Shown piece by piece: positions 1 to 8,889 of a DNA stretch of 64,000 nucleotides. A model generated the notes under the pieces. It did not search any database. It saw only the letters and a program-made list of their open reading frames with translations, and had not been told where the DNA came from. Both the position numbers and the translations under genes were made by a program. Origin of the DNA: Nevskiales bacterium (GTDB lineage: Bacteria; Pseudomonadota; Gammaproteobacteria; Nevskiales; Nevskiaceae); NCBI GenBank assembly GCA_028698335.1, contig JAQVDP010000013.1:62001-126000 (forward strand). Direction: 5' to 3'. The stretch's first letter is position 1; each line of letters starts with the position of its first letter.

Positions 1-144
1 ACTGCGGATCTTGGCCTGGATGGACGGCCAATCGGTCGTCTGCAGGGGAATGGCGTCGAGCCCGGTGAGCGAGGGCGCGAATGCATGTGCGCCCAGGCCG
101 AGCGGCAACAGCAGCGCTGCGAATGTTCGAGCGATTGTGCGCAT
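1..144 (-). CDS. Secreted protein, N-terminal fragment (runs off the window)
   Basis: Only the first 48 codons are inside the window. The ATG at 144 has a GGGGGA ribosome-binding sequence 8 nt upstream. The protein opens with a basic n-region (MRTIAR), a hydrophobic core (FAALLLPLGLG) and an A-x-A-type cleavage site (AHAFA), so it is very probably exported by Sec. The visible mature part (PSLTGLDAIPLQTTDWPSI) matches no family I can name. It lies 42 nt downstream of ygfZ on the same strand and may be co-transcribed with it. Confidence 0.6.
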   Translation of the reverse strand, partial: MRTIARTFAALLLPLGLGAHAFAPSLTGLDAIPLQTTDWPSIQAKIRS

Positions 145-186
145 GGAATCGATCCCCCGCGTTGTGATGGTCTTATTGGGGGGAGT

Positions 187-1128
187 TTAGGCTTCTGTTG
201 CCGAGTCTGCCGGCGCCGAGAGAATCTCGACGCGCTCGCCCGAGGGCGTACGCAGCGCCCCGGCGTTCGCCGCCTCGATCTGCAGCACCGCGGTGGCCAG
301 CGCCCCTTCGTCGCCGTCGCGGACCGCGTCGACGATCTCGCCGGCGACCGCGTCGCGACCGGCTGTCCGAATCTCGCTGCCCGCCGCAGGCACCTCCGAT
401 CCGGTGATCCGGCACACGTACAGGCGTCGTTTGAGCTGCCCCAGATAGTGCAGGCGCGCGACGATCTCCTGTCCGGTGTAGCAGCCCTTGTCGAAGCTGA
501 TGCCGCCGAACAGGTCCAGGTTGGCCATCTGTGGAACGAAGTGCTCGCGGGTTGCGGCATGGACCACCGGAAGCCCGGCGCGGATCTCGCTGCGCCGCCA
601 GTCGTCGAATGAGCCGCGCGTGGCCAGGGCGGAGAGCCTGGCGTCCACGATGGCGAGGCGCTCCAGCGGCGCCGTGATACTGAACCGCGGCGTTTCGCCG
701 TGGCGGCGCAGGACGATGATGCCGCCGGCCGTGGCGGCGCTGTCCATCGGGTTCGCGGGGCAGGGCAGCCCGGCCTGATCGAGTGCCGCCGCCGACGCGG
801 ATCCGATCAGGCCGATCGATCCGTGCGTGCCGCTGACGTCCTCGAGGCCCGCCTTGGCGCGCAGGACGAACATCTTCAGGCGCTTGAGCGTCGTCTCGAC
901 GAGATCGGCGGGCAGCTCGATCAGGATCGAACCGTCACCGGCATCGATCAGCGTCAGAACCGCAAGCATGCGCCCCTTGGGGCTGTTGTAGCTGGAGATC
1001 TGGGCGGCCGTCGGGCTCAGGTGCCCGATGTCGCCGGACAACTGTCCCTGCAGAAATGGACGGAGGTCGGCGCCGCTGGCGCGGATGATTCCGAGGTCTT
1101 TCAGACGAATGGATAGGAGGTCTTTCAT
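187..1128 (-). CDS. ygfZ: tRNA-modifying / Fe-S cluster protein YgfZ
   Basis: 313-aa folate-binding protein of the GcvT-like YgfZ family, cytosolic, which supports the maintenance of certain Fe-S enzymes. The family signature K-G-C-Y-T-G-Q-E is at residues 214-221, with the conserved Cys at 216. The GcvT-type folate-binding fold fills roughly residues 10-240, followed by a short C-terminal beta domain. Length is normal for the family. It is divergent from the Complex II genes, and its start overlaps their leader region, so the two promoters must lie close together or inside each other's 5' ends. Succinate dehydrogenase is itself an Fe-S enzyme, so the pairing makes functional sense, but that link is inferred from position only. 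Confidence 0.92.
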   Translation of the reverse strand: MKDLLSIRLKDLGIIRASGADLRPFLQGQLSGDIGHLSPTAAQISSYNSPKGRMLAVLTLIDAGDGSILIELPADLVETTLKRLKMFVLRAKAGLEDVSGTHGSIGLIGSASAAALDQAGLPCPANPMDSAATAGGIIVLRRHGETPRFSITAPLERLAIVDARLSALATRGSFDDWRRSEIRAGLPVVHAATREHFVPQMANLDLFGGISFDKGCYTGQEIVARLHYLGQLKRRLYVCRITGSEVPAAGSEIRTAGRDAVAGEIVDAVRDGDEGALATAVLQIEAANAGALRTPSGERVEILSAPADSATEA

Positions 1129-1184
1129 TGCCGGATGCCACTCAAATTTGTCACACTATCAAGGCTAAGCCGAACCGATTTGCC

Positions 1185-1412
1185 GTGTCCCAAGAACAGG
1201 ATTCCAGAACTGAACCTGAGCAGCCAGCCAAGGCCGGGGACGTCGTGCCGTTGTCGCGGCTGCTTGAGCAGTCCGACAAACAGGCGCAGTCGGCGCAACA
1301 GGCCCCCGTTCCGGCAACGACGCCGGTGCGAGAAATCGGTGGACGTAGCGACGGGCTGGATCCCACACGATATGGCGACTGGGAGAAAAACGGTCGCTGT
1401 ATCGATTTCTGA
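1185..1412 (+). CDS. SDHAF4-like (DUF1674) succinate dehydrogenase assembly factor
   Basis: About 75 aa. The C-terminus carries the DUF1674/SDHAF4 signature: E-I-G-G-R followed by PTRYGDWEKNGRCIDF. In eukaryotes SDHAF4 binds flavinylated SdhA and shields it until it joins SdhB. The N-terminal half is Q/E/P-rich and probably disordered. The frame is open from a TTG at 1128, but that start would overlap ygfZ; the GTG at 1185 gives a size closer to known family members, so I prefer it, with no strong ribosome-binding site for either. The stop is 33 nt before sdhC. Position at the head of sdhCDAB supports the assignment. Confidence 0.72.
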   Translation: MSQEQDSRTEPEQPAKAGDVVPLSRLLEQSDKQAQSAQQAPVPATTPVREIGGRSDGLDPTRYGDWEKNGRCIDF

Positions 1413-1445
1413 TCATCGTAGTTGTAATTCCCTCAGGGAGCCGGA

Positions 1446-1847
1446 ATGAGCACCAAAACTCCCGCGGACCCGCGTCCGCTGTCGCCCTTCATGCTGGGGC
1501 AGTATTACCGATTCCAGTGGACCTCCTTGCTGAGCTTCGCGCACCGCATCACCGGAATCGGATTGACGATCGGGGCGTTCCTGGTCGTCGGGTGGTTGAT
1601 CGCCCTGGCCGGTGGCCCGCAGGCCTACGGCATGATCTCGACCCACGTTGGTGCTTGGTACGGACAGGTCCTGCTGTTCTGCTGGACCTGGGCGCTCATG
1701 TATCACCTGGGCAACGGTATCCGCCACCTGTTCTGGGATGTGGGCATGGGTTTCGATCTGAAGGCCGCCGAACGCTCCGGCTATGCGGTCGTCGTCGCCT
1801 CCCTGGTCCTCACGGCCGCGGCCTGGGCCGTCGCCTACATCGGTTAA
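1446..1847 (+). CDS. sdhC: Succinate dehydrogenase cytochrome b556 subunit SdhC
   Basis: 133-aa inner-membrane subunit that anchors Complex II, binds heme b with SdhD and forms part of the quinone site. Three hydrophobic helices are visible: around residues 30-55, 68-90 and 108-131. The family motif H-R-I-T-G is at the start of helix I, and the heme-ligand motif YHLGNGIRHL is near residue 84-93. An AGGGAG ribosome-binding sequence precedes the ATG at 1446. It is the first structural gene of sdhCDAB. Confidence 0.95.
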   Translation: MSTKTPADPRPLSPFMLGQYYRFQWTSLLSFAHRITGIGLTIGAFLVVGWLIALAGGPQAYGMISTHVGAWYGQVLLFCWTWALMYHLGNGIRHLFWDVGMGFDLKAAERSGYAVVVASLVLTAAAWAVAYIG

Positions 1848-1858
1848 GGAGTGATTCG

Positions 1859-2257
1859 ATGAGTGTTTCGAGCAAGGATTTGCGCTCGCCGCTGTCGCGT
1901 GCGCGCGGACTCGGATCCGCGAAGGAAGGCGTGCAGCATTTCTGGGTTCAGCGCGTCTCGGCCGTCGCGCTGGTGCCGCTGACCTTGTGGTTCGTGTTTT
2001 CGATCGCCCGTCTGGCGACCGGTGCAGCGGATTACGCGGCGGTGGAGTACTGGGTATCGGCGCCGTCGGTGGCGGTGACGCTGGTGTTGTTCCTGATCGC
2101 GACCCTGTATCACTCGATGCTGGGGGTGCAGGTGGTCGTCGAAGACTACGTATCGGGCGAAGGCGCGAAGCTGACGGTGCTCATGCTCAGCAAGTTCGTG
2201 CACATGATCGCCGCTGCCGCGGGCATTTTCGCGGTGCTCAAGGTCGCTCTGGCCTAA
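1859..2257 (+). CDS. sdhD: Succinate dehydrogenase membrane anchor SdhD
   Basis: 132 aa, with three transmembrane helices after an amphipathic N-terminus (GSAKEGVQHFWVQRVSA). The YHSMLGVQVVVEDYV segment in helix II supplies the second heme-ligand His and lies near the quinone site. The frame stays open far upstream inside sdhC, but the ATG at 1859 is preceded by AAGGAG, which fits the start, and matches the family N-terminus. It lies 11 nt after the sdhC stop. Confidence 0.95.
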   Translation: MSVSSKDLRSPLSRARGLGSAKEGVQHFWVQRVSAVALVPLTLWFVFSIARLATGAADYAAVEYWVSAPSVAVTLVLFLIATLYHSMLGVQVVVEDYVSGEGAKLTVLMLSKFVHMIAAAAGIFAVLKVALA

Positions 2258-2275
2258 CAGATATCAGGAACACTC

Positions 2276-4069
2276 ATGGCTGCTTACGAAATCATCCATC
2301 ACGAATATGACGCGGTCGTCGTCGGCGCCGGCGGTTCCGGCCTGCGCGCGACGCTGGGGCTGGCCGAATCCGGTCTGAAGACGGCGAACATCACCAAGCT
2401 GTTCCCGACCCGTTCGCACACGGTTGCGGCGCAGGGCGGCATTTCCGCCGCGCTCGGCAACATGGGCCGCGACGACTGGCGCTGGCACTTCTACGACACC
2501 GTCAAGGGTTCGGACTGGCTCGGCGATCAGGACGCGATCCAGTACATGACGCGCGAGGCGATTCCCGCGATCATCGAGCTCGAGCACTACGGCGTGCCGT
2601 TCTCGCGCACGCCGGAAGGCAAGATCTATCAGCGCCCGTTCGGCGGCATGACCACCGAATTCGGCAAGGGACCGCCGGCGCAGCGCACCTGCGCGGCCGC
2701 CGACCGCACCGGCCATGCGATGCTGCACACGCTCTATCAGCAGAGCCTCAAGTGCAAGGCGCAGTTCTTCATCGAGTACTTCGCGCTCGACCTGCTGATG
2801 GACGAGCAGGGACAGTGCTGCGGCGTGCTCGCCTGGGATCTGGCGACCGGGCAGCTGCATCGCTTCCGCGCCCACATGGTGATCCTCGCGACCGGCGGTT
2901 ACGGGCGTGCCTACTTCTCGGCAACGTCGGCGCATACCTGCACCGGCGATGGCGGCGGTATGGTGCTGCGCGCCGGCCTGCCGCTGCAGGATCTGGAATT
3001 CGTGCAGTTCCATCCGACCGGCATCTACGGTGCCGGCTGCCTGATCACCGAGGGTGCCCGCGGCGAAGGCGGCTATCTGACCAACAAGGATGGCGAGCGC
3101 TTCATGGAGCGCTATGCGCCGAGCGTCAAGGATCTGGCCCCGCGCGACATGGTTTCGCGCGCGATGTCCACCGAGATCCGTGAGGGACGTGGCGTCGGCG
3201 CCGAGGCCGACCACATTCATCTGCATCTCGAACATCTGGGGCCGGAAGTGCTGCACGCGCGTCTTCCGGGCATTTCCGAGTCGGCGAAGATCTTCGCCGG
3301 CGTCGACGTCACCAAGGAGCCGATTCCGGTGGTGCCGACGGTGCACTACAACATGGGCGGCATTCCGACGCTCTACACCGGCGAGGTGGTCACGCTCAAG
3401 GACGGCGACCCCGACAGCGTGGTGCCGGGTCTGATGGCGGTCGGCGAGGCGGCCTGCGTGTCGGTGCATGGCGCCAATCGCCTGGGATCGAACTCGCTGC
3501 TGGATCTGGTGGTGTTCGGGCGTTCGGCGGCACTGCGTGCCGCCGAGCTGGTCAAGGCCGGCACCCCGCACAAGAAGATCTCCAGCGACTCCGAGGATCG
3601 TGCGCTGGCGCGACTCGACGCGCTGCGTAACGCCAAGGGATCTTCGTCGACGGCACAGGTCCGCCTCGACATGCAGAAGACCATGCAGAAACACTGCGCG
3701 GTGTTCCGCGACGGCGAGCTGATGCAGGAAGGCATCGAGAAGCTCAAGGGTGTGATCGACAACTTCACGCAGGATCTGGGCGTGACCGACCGGTCAATGA
3801 TCTGGAACTCGGATCTGGCCGAAACCCTCGAGCTGGACAACCTGATGGGGCAGGCTCTGATCACGATCGTCTGCGCGGAGAACCGCAAGGAATCGCGCGG
3901 CGCGCATGCTCGTGACGATCTCAAGGACCGTGACGATCAGAACTGGCTGAAGCACACCGTTGCGTGGCGGACCGGAGACAAGGACGTGAAGATCGATTTC
4001 CGTCCGGTGCACATGCAGCCGCTCGACCCCGAGGTGGAACATATTCCGCCGGTCGCCCGCAAGTACTGA
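2276..4069 (+). CDS. sdhA: Succinate dehydrogenase flavoprotein subunit SdhA
   Basis: 597-aa catalytic subunit, which oxidises succinate to fumarate on covalently bound FAD. The FAD-binding GAGGSG motif is at 17-22. The His that forms the 8-alpha-N3-histidyl FAD link is H48 in [19 protein letters not shown] and the closing [16 protein letters not shown] are standard active-site and FAD-contact segments. Length is typical (E. coli 588). Faces the cytoplasm on the SdhCD anchor. FAD attachment should depend on SdhE, encoded downstream, and perhaps on the SDHAF4-like protein upstream. Confidence 0.98.
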   Translation: MAAYEIIHHEYDAVVVGAGGSGLRATLGLAESGLKTANITKLFPTRSHTVAAQGGISAALGNMGRDDWRWHFYDTVKGSDWLGDQDAIQYMTREAIPAIIELEHYGVPFSRTPEGKIYQRPFGGMTTEFGKGPPAQRTCAAADRTGHAMLHTLYQQSLKCKAQFFIEYFALDLLMDEQGQCCGVLAWDLATGQLHRFRAHMVILATGGYGRAYFSATSAHTCTGDGGGMVLRAGLPLQDLEFVQFHPTGIYGAGCLITEGARGEGGYLTNKDGERFMERYAPSVKDLAPRDMVSRAMSTEIREGRGVGAEADHIHLHLEHLGPEVLHARLPGISESAKIFAGVDVTKEPIPVVPTVHYNMGGIPTLYTGEVVTLKDGDPDSVVPGLMAVGEAACVSVHGANRLGSNSLLDLVVFGRSAALRAAELVKAGTPHKKISSDSEDRALARLDALRNAKGSSSTAQVRLDMQKTMQKHCAVFRDGELMQEGIEKLKGVIDNFTQDLGVTDRSMIWNSDLAETLELDNLMGQALITIVCAENRKESRGAHARDDLKDRDDQNWLKHTVAWRTGDKDVKIDFRPVHMQPLDPEVEHIPPVARKY

Positions 4070-4096
4070 TCAGACGCGCTACGAGGAAGAATTCCG

Positions 4097-4882
4097 ATGG
4101 CTCAGTTCAAGCTTCCCGCCAATTCCACGATCGACAAGGCGGCGGGCAAGGTGCACAAGGCACCGGCCGGCGCCAAGAACGTGCAGACCTTCAAGATCTA
4201 TCGTTACGAGCCCGACACCGGCGCCAATCCGCGCATGGACACCTACGAGGTGGACATGGACAACTGCGGGCCGATGGTGCTCGACGCCCTGATCAAGATC
4301 AAGAACGAGATGGACGCAACGCTGACGTTCCGCCGTTCCTGCCGAGAGGGCATCTGCGGCTCGTGCGCGATGAACATCGATGGCACCAACACGCTGGCGT
4401 GCATCAAACCCTGCGACGAGATCAGCGGCGACGCCAAGGTCTATCCGCTGCCGCACATGCCGGTCATCAAGGACCTGGTGCCGGATCTGACGCATTTCTA
4501 CGCGCAGCTGGCGTCGATCGAGCCGTGGCTCAAGACCGACTCGGCGGCGCCGACCCGCGAGCGCCTGCAGTCCGAGGAGGACCGGGCCAAGCTCGACGGC
4601 CTCTACGAATGCATCCTCTGCGCCTGCTGCTCGACCAGCTGCCCGAGCTACTGGTGGAACTCCGACCGGTATCTCGGCCCGGCGATCCTGATGCAGGCCT
4701 ATCGCTGGCTGGTCGACTCGCGCGACGAGGCCACCGGCGAACGTCTCGACGCGCTGGAGGATCCGTTCAAGCTGTATCGTTGCCACACGATCATGAACTG
4801 CGCGAAGACCTGCCCGAAGAGCCTGAATCCGGCCAAGGCGATTGCCGAGGTCAAGAAGATGATGGTCGAGCGCAAGGTTTGA
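4097..4882 (+). CDS. sdhB: Succinate dehydrogenase iron-sulfur subunit SdhB
   Basis: 261-aa electron-transfer subunit between FAD and quinone. All three cluster motifs are present: the plant-type [2Fe-2S] loop CREGICGSC with a following Cys, the [4Fe-4S] motif [12 protein letters not shown], and the [3Fe-4S] motif [12 protein letters not shown]. It is about 20 residues longer at the N-terminus than the E. coli protein, as in many non-enteric proteobacteria. AGGAAG precedes the ATG at 4097. Confidence 0.98.
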   Translation: MAQFKLPANSTIDKAAGKVHKAPAGAKNVQTFKIYRYEPDTGANPRMDTYEVDMDNCGPMVLDALIKIKNEMDATLTFRRSCREGICGSCAMNIDGTNTLACIKPCDEISGDAKVYPLPHMPVIKDLVPDLTHFYAQLASIEPWLKTDSAAPTRERLQSEEDRAKLDGLYECILCACCSTSCPSYWWNSDRYLGPAILMQAYRWLVDSRDEATGERLDALEDPFKLYRCHTIMNCAKTCPKSLNPAKAIAEVKKMMVERKV

Positions 4883-4964
4883 GCCGTTCACGCATGAAAT
4901 CGGACGGCAGGGGTCTGCGGCCCCTGCCGTCCCGCGGGGCCCACCGTTTTCCGGAGGCAGCGGC

Positions 4965-5207
4965 ATGAGCGGGGTCAGCGACGGCCGCCTGCGCTGGCTG
5001 CTGCGTCGAGGGATGAAGGAACTCGACGTGGTCATGGAGCGCTACTATGCGGGCCGTTTCGAGGCGGCTCCGGCGGCGGAGAAGGCCGAGTTTCTGCGGC
5101 TGGTCACGCTGGCCGAGGATCCGGACATCTGGGCCTGGATGATGGGCTACGCCGAGGTTCCGGCCGAGTATGTCGCCATCATCGAGCAGCTTCGACTCTA
5201 CCGTTGA
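4965..5207 (+). CDS. sdhE: FAD assembly factor SdhE
   Basis: 80-aa soluble helical protein of the SdhE/SDHAF2/CptB family, which promotes covalent flavinylation of SdhA. The hallmark R-G-x-x-E is present as RGMKELD near residues 15-21, followed by the family's Y-x-x-G-R-F and D-P-D-I-W-x-W segments. An 82-nt spacer after sdhB contains a G+C-rich dyad but no clear terminator. Its position directly after sdhB is the classical gammaproteobacterial arrangement. Confidence 0.95.
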   Translation: MSGVSDGRLRWLLRRGMKELDVVMERYYAGRFEAAPAAEKAEFLRLVTLAEDPDIWAWMMGYAEVPAEYVAIIEQLRLYR

Positions 5208-5610
5208 TGTCACGCTGCGCCCGTCGACGCGGGCGCTGCAAGGCGGTGTGGTGTTGCACGGCGCGCTGGCCGTTCTGTTGATGGCTTCCGGTGCAGCGCC
5301 CTGGGCCCTGATGGTTGGGGCGTCCGGGCTGGCGGTGTCGTGGGCATGGCTACGACGACATCCGGCCTTCGGACATGGCTCGCGCGCGCTCACGCGGCTG
5401 GTGTGGCACGGCGATGGCCGCTGGACGCTGCATGCCGCCGGGGGCGTCATGCTCGACGCCGAACTGCAGTCCGACTCGATCGTTCTGGCCCGCCTGTGGG
5501 TGCTCCGGTTTCGCGCCGTCAGCGGTGCCCGCCGTGTCCGTATCGTGTTCGGTGATGAAGCGCCGCCCGAGCAGCTTCGCCGGATCCGTGCACGGCTGAC
5601 GGTTGCCTGA
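5170..5610 (+). CDS. ygfX: YgfX-like membrane protein
   Basis: 146 aa. Two closely spaced hydrophobic helices lie around residues 25-58, followed by a basic, beta-rich soluble C-terminal part (WHGDGRWTLHAAGG, ending in an FGDEAPPEQLRRIRARL segment). This is the layout of the YgfX/CptA family found beside SdhE. The only good start (ATG 5170) lies 38 nt inside sdhE, so translation is probably coupled. YgfX was described in E. coli as a membrane partner of CptB/SdhE and proposed as a toxin; the function here is unproven. The assignment rests on topology and position more than on strong motifs. Confidence 0.65.
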   Translation: MSPSSSSFDSTVDVTLRPSTRALQGGVVLHGALAVLLMASGAAPWALMVGASGLAVSWAWLRRHPAFGHGSRALTRLVWHGDGRWTLHAAGGVMLDAELQSDSIVLARLWVLRFRAVSGARRVRIVFGDEAPPEQLRRIRARLTVA

Positions 5611-5648
5611 GCCGTCTTCGGAAGTGGCGCGCCGCATTTCCCGATGCC

Positions 5649-5680
5649 AAAGAAAAGGGGAACGGCTGTTGCCGTTCCCC
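5649..5680 (-). terminator. Rho-independent terminator of ompW
   Basis: Perfect 10-bp stem GGGGAACGGC / GCCGTTCCCC (5657-5666 with 5671-5680) and a 4-nt loop. Read on the minus strand the hairpin is followed by TTTTCTTT, a good U-tract, so it ends ompW transcription. On the plus strand the stem is not followed by T residues, but it may still slow sdh-operon read-through. Confidence 0.85.
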
Positions 5681-5732
5681 AAGATGACGGGCGCAATCTG
5701 CGCCCGGTCAGGCGCTCGGTATGATCCGAAGA

Positions 5733-6350
5733 TCAGAAGCGGTAGCCGAGGTTGGCTCCGTAGACGATCGGGTCGATGTTGACGGTCCCCAGATCGGTTC
5801 CGTTGCTGCTGGCATCGGTGTCGATGTCGATGTAGCGGAGGTCGACGCCGATCACCCAGTTCCGGGCCTGGTCAAGGGCGAAGTCGACGCCGACCTGTCC
5901 GGCCAGCCCCCAGGAATTGTCGAGGTCCAGCGGAGTGCCGTTGTCCAGCTTGGACTCCCAGAACATCGTGTAGTTGATGCCGGCCCCGACGTACGGGTCG
6001 ATCTTGCCGTTCGGCATGAAGTGATACTGCAGCGACACCGTCGGCGGCAGATGGACGGTCGAGCCGGCCTTGGCGCCGTTGAGCTTGATGTCGTGCTTGA
6101 ACGGCAGCGCGCCGAGCACGTCGACCGCGAGGTTCGGGGTCAGGTAGTAGTCGATGTTGAGCGTCAGCCCGATCTGGCTGTCGACTTCGACGTCGAGCGC
6201 GCCCCCCGCCAGGGAGCCGTTGTCCGACTTCGGGTCGACGTTATGGGCGCCGACGCGGATCATCAGCGGGCTTTCGCCGGCAAAGGCCTGCGCACCTGCG
6301 AACAGCGATGCGGCGGCCAGCGAAACAGCAAGTACACGTCCAGTGGTCAT
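5733..6350 (-). CDS. ompW: OmpW family outer-membrane protein
   Basis: 205-aa eight-stranded beta-barrel porin-like protein. The signal peptide ends at AQAFA (about residue 24). The N-terminal MIRVGAHNVDP and the central YYLTPNLAVDVLGALPFKHD are OmpW-type segments, and the chain ends with the outer-membrane signature GYRF (terminal Phe). OmpW/OprG proteins are linked to uptake of small hydrophobic compounds and are often induced by low oxygen. That fits the FNR-like box upstream. Monocistronic, with its own terminator. Confidence 0.92.
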   Translation of the reverse strand: MTTGRVLAVSLAAASLFAGAQAFAGESPLMIRVGAHNVDPKSDNGSLAGGALDVEVDSQIGLTLNIDYYLTPNLAVDVLGALPFKHDIKLNGAKAGSTVHLPPTVSLQYHFMPNGKIDPYVGAGINYTMFWESKLDNGTPLDLDNSWGLAGQVGVDFALDQARNWVIGVDLRYIDIDTDASSNGTDLGTVNIDPIVYGANLGYRF

Positions 6351-6394
6351 CTTAGTTAGTCTCCGATGTCGATATCGCTCGATATCTGCTGCAC

Positions 6395-6436
6395 ATCATC
6401 GGGGCAAACCGATGCCCTGAAACTGATCAGGATCAA
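6395..6436 (-). promoter_or_regulatory. FNR/Anr-type box and promoter of ompW
   Basis: On the minus strand TTGATCCTGATCAG (6436-6423) matches 9 of the 10 conserved positions of TTGAT-N4-ATCAA. If the box is centred at -41.5, the expected -10 falls on GATGAT at 6400-6395, which matches four of six bases of TATAAT. This is the class II activator geometry. The box lies about 80 nt before the ompW ATG and overlaps the nadB stop codon (6433-6435). Confidence 0.65.
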
Positions 6437-8061
6437 TGCGACGGCATCTCCGCCTGCGGGCCGATGGCGTCCCATTGCCGCCCCGGCAGTACCGTGGGCT
6501 CGGCGTGTTCCAGTTGGGTCGGGAAATCGCGCGTGTAGTGGAGGCCGCGGCTCTCGCGGCGGCTCAGTGCGGAGCGCACGATCAGGTCGGCGACGGTCAG
6601 CAGGTTGCGCAGTTCGATCAGGTCCGGACTGATGCGGTAGTTGCCGTAGTATTCCTGGACTTCCTGCTGCAGCAGATCGATGCGGTGCTGGGCGCGCTGG
6701 AGGCGCTTGGTGGTGCGGACGATGCCGACATAGTCCCACATGAAGGTGCGCAGCTCGAGCCAGTTGTGGGCGACGACGATGTCCTCGTCGGAGTCCCGGA
6801 CCCGGCTTTCGTCCCAGGGCTGCAGGGTGGTCGGCAGGTGCCGCGACGGAAGTTCCTGGATCAGGTCGGCGGCGGCGGCCTCGGCGAAGACCAGGCACTC
6901 GAGCAGGGAGTTCGAGGCGAGGCGGTTGGCGCCATGCAGTCCGGTGCAGGCGACCTCGCCGATCGCATACAAGCCCTTGACGTCGGAACGGGCGCGCAGG
7001 TCGGTCAGGACCCCGCCGCAGGTGAAGTGCGCCGACGGCACCACCGGAATCGGCTCGCGGGTGATGTCGATGCCCAGTTCCAGGCAGCGTGCGTGGATGC
7101 TGGGGAAATGGCTGCGGATGAATTCGGCCGGCTTGTGGGTGATGTCCAGCAGCACATGCTTGATGCCGAGGCGTTTCATCTCGTGATCGATCGCCCGGGC
7201 GACGATGTCGCGCGGTGCCAGCTCGCCGCGGCTATCGAAGCGGGGCATGAAACGCTCCCCCGGCGAGCCGTCGTCGTTGGGCAGGCGCAGCACTGCGCCT
7301 TCGCCGCGCAGCGCCTCGCTGATCAGGAAGTTCCGGGCTTCCGGGTGATACAGGCACGTCGGGTGGAACTGCATGAATTCCATGTTGGCGATGCGGCAGC
7401 CGGCGCGCCACGCCATTGCGATGCCGTCGCCGGAGGCGCCATGCGGATTGCTGGAATACAGGTAGACCTGATTGGCGCCACCGCAGGCGAGCACTACCGC
7501 CCGGGCGGCGACCGGGGTGACGCCGCCGTGGTCGACATCGAGCAGGTAGGCGCCGATGACGCGCTTGTCGGCATGGTCGACGATCAGATCGATGGCCAGT
7601 GCGTATTCGATGACGGTGATGTTCGGGTGGGTGGCGGCCCGGCCCGACAGGGTCGACTCGAGCGCCCGCCCGGTGGCGTCCGCGGCATGGACGACGCGAC
7701 GGTGACTGTGTCCGCCTTCCTTGGTCAGGTGCAGCTCGGCGGGGTTGTCGTCGGCATAGGTGAACTCCACGCCGAGGTCCTGCAGCCAGCGCACGCACTC
7801 CGGTCCGCGCTCGACCGTGAAGCGCACCGCGTCCTCGTCGCACAACCCGCCGCCGGCGGTCAGGGTGTCGGTCACATGCTGGTCGACCGAATCGGTGGCG
7901 TCGAGCACCGCGGAGATGCCGCCCTGCGCCCATAGCGTGCTGCCGCTCTGCAGGGGACCCTTGGAGACGATCGCGACCCGGATTCCGGCTTCGGCCAGAC
8001 GCAGCGCGCAGGACAGTCCCGCGGCGCCGCTGCCGATCACCAGCACGTCAGTAGTTTTCAT
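6433..8061 (-). CDS. nadB: L-aspartate oxidase NadB
   Basis: 542-aa flavoprotein that oxidises L-aspartate to iminoaspartate, the first step of de novo NAD synthesis. It is homologous to SdhA but binds FAD non-covalently. It has the N-terminal dinucleotide fold ([17 protein letters not shown]), the [11 protein letters not shown] segment where SdhA has its flavinylated His, the active-site HFTCGGV and [16 protein letters not shown]. The C-terminal helical domain ends with [14 protein letters not shown]. Length is normal. nadA and nadC are not in the window. It is divergent from rpoE, the arrangement known from E. coli and pseudomonads. Confidence 0.97.
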   Translation of the reverse strand: MKTTDVLVIGSGAAGLSCALRLAEAGIRVAIVSKGPLQSGSTLWAQGGISAVLDATDSVDQHVTDTLTAGGGLCDEDAVRFTVERGPECVRWLQDLGVEFTYADDNPAELHLTKEGGHSHRRVVHAADATGRALESTLSGRAATHPNITVIEYALAIDLIVDHADKRVIGAYLLDVDHGGVTPVAARAVVLACGGANQVYLYSSNPHGASGDGIAMAWRAGCRIANMEFMQFHPTCLYHPEARNFLISEALRGEGAVLRLPNDDGSPGERFMPRFDSRGELAPRDIVARAIDHEMKRLGIKHVLLDITHKPAEFIRSHFPSIHARCLELGIDITREPIPVVPSAHFTCGGVLTDLRARSDVKGLYAIGEVACTGLHGANRLASNSLLECLVFAEAAAADLIQELPSRHLPTTLQPWDESRVRDSDEDIVVAHNWLELRTFMWDYVGIVRTTKRLQRAQHRIDLLQQEVQEYYGNYRISPDLIELRNLLTVADLIVRSALSRRESRGLHYTRDFPTQLEHAEPTVLPGRQWDAIGPQAEMPSH

Positions 8062-8264
8062 TGGGGGCTTAGGGTTTGGTCCGGCGTATTGCTAAAATGG
8101 AGAACATATCGAACCCGGCACGGCGGCGAGGCAGCGGTCTGCGGCTCGCCGAAGGCGCGGGGCGGTGACACGCTGACCGCACGCGGTCCGAGATCAGATC
8201 CCAGTTGGGTCAAGTTTAACCTTATTGTCATGCGGCCCAGATGCCGTGTCGGAGCTACGCGCGC

Positions 8265-8837
8265 ATGTCCGAATCGACGATCGACGAGCAATTGGTCGCC
8301 AAGGCCCAGGCTGGCGACCAGCGCGCGTTCGAGCTCCTTGTGCGCAAGTACCAGTACAAGATCATCCAGCTGGTCGGGCGCCTGGTTGGCGAGGCCGATG
8401 CGCCTGACGTCGCGCAGGAGACTTTCGTCCGCGCCTGGCGCGCGCTCGGCGGCTTTCGCGGTCAGTCGGCGTTCTATACTTGGCTGTACCGTATCGGCAT
8501 CAATACCGCCAAGAATCACATCGTTTCGCGGGGGCGGCGGCCGGCCGACCAGGATATCGATGTCGCCGACGCCGAACTTTATGGGCATACCGAGCATCTA
8601 AGCGATATCGACACACCCGAGGCAGAGATGCTATCGGAGGAGATCAAGCACCGCGTCGCTGAGACCATTGCGAAATTGCCCGAGGATTTGCGGACGGCGA
8701 TCACCCTGCGCGAGCTCGAAGGACTGTCCTACGAGGAGATCGCCGAGGCGATGGACTGTCCGATCGGAACGGTCAGGTCTCGCATCTTCCGGGCTCGCGA
8801 GGCGATCGACGGCGCGCTCAAGCCCCTGCTGGATTGA
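8265..8837 (+). CDS. rpoE: Envelope-stress sigma factor RpoE (AlgU/sigma-24)
   Basis: 190-aa ECF sigma factor. Sigma region 2 covers about residues 15-80 (ELLVRKYQYKI, then DAPDVAQETFVRAWRAL), and region 4 is the helix-turn-helix LEGLSYEEIAEAMDCPIGTV near residues 145-165. The frame is open from an earlier ATG at 8241, but the ATG at 8265 gives the family N-terminus (SESTIDEQLVAKAQAGD). It is held inactive by RseA until RseA is cleaved, and controls outer-membrane protein and lipopolysaccharide homeostasis genes. First gene of rpoE-rseA-rseB-rseC-mucD. Confidence 0.96.
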   Translation: MSESTIDEQLVAKAQAGDQRAFELLVRKYQYKIIQLVGRLVGEADAPDVAQETFVRAWRALGGFRGQSAFYTWLYRIGINTAKNHIVSRGRRPADQDIDVADAELYGHTEHLSDIDTPEAEMLSEEIKHRVAETIAKLPEDLRTAITLRELEGLSYEEIAEAMDCPIGTVRSRIFRAREAIDGALKPLLD

Positions 8838-8889
8838 TCATGGATCGAGCTCGACAGACGGTTGTGTGTGGCGTTTTGGCGGATGCGAC

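Noticed and set aside
2264-3694. 476-codon minus-strand frame opposite sdhA
   Set aside because: sdhA on the plus strand is unmistakable; the antisense product has no motif, signal or ribosome-binding site.
8093-8098. TAAAAT as a -10 for a plus-strand promoter between nadB and rpoE
   Set aside because: No acceptable -35 at 15-19 nt; the nearest TTTGGT is only 12 nt away.
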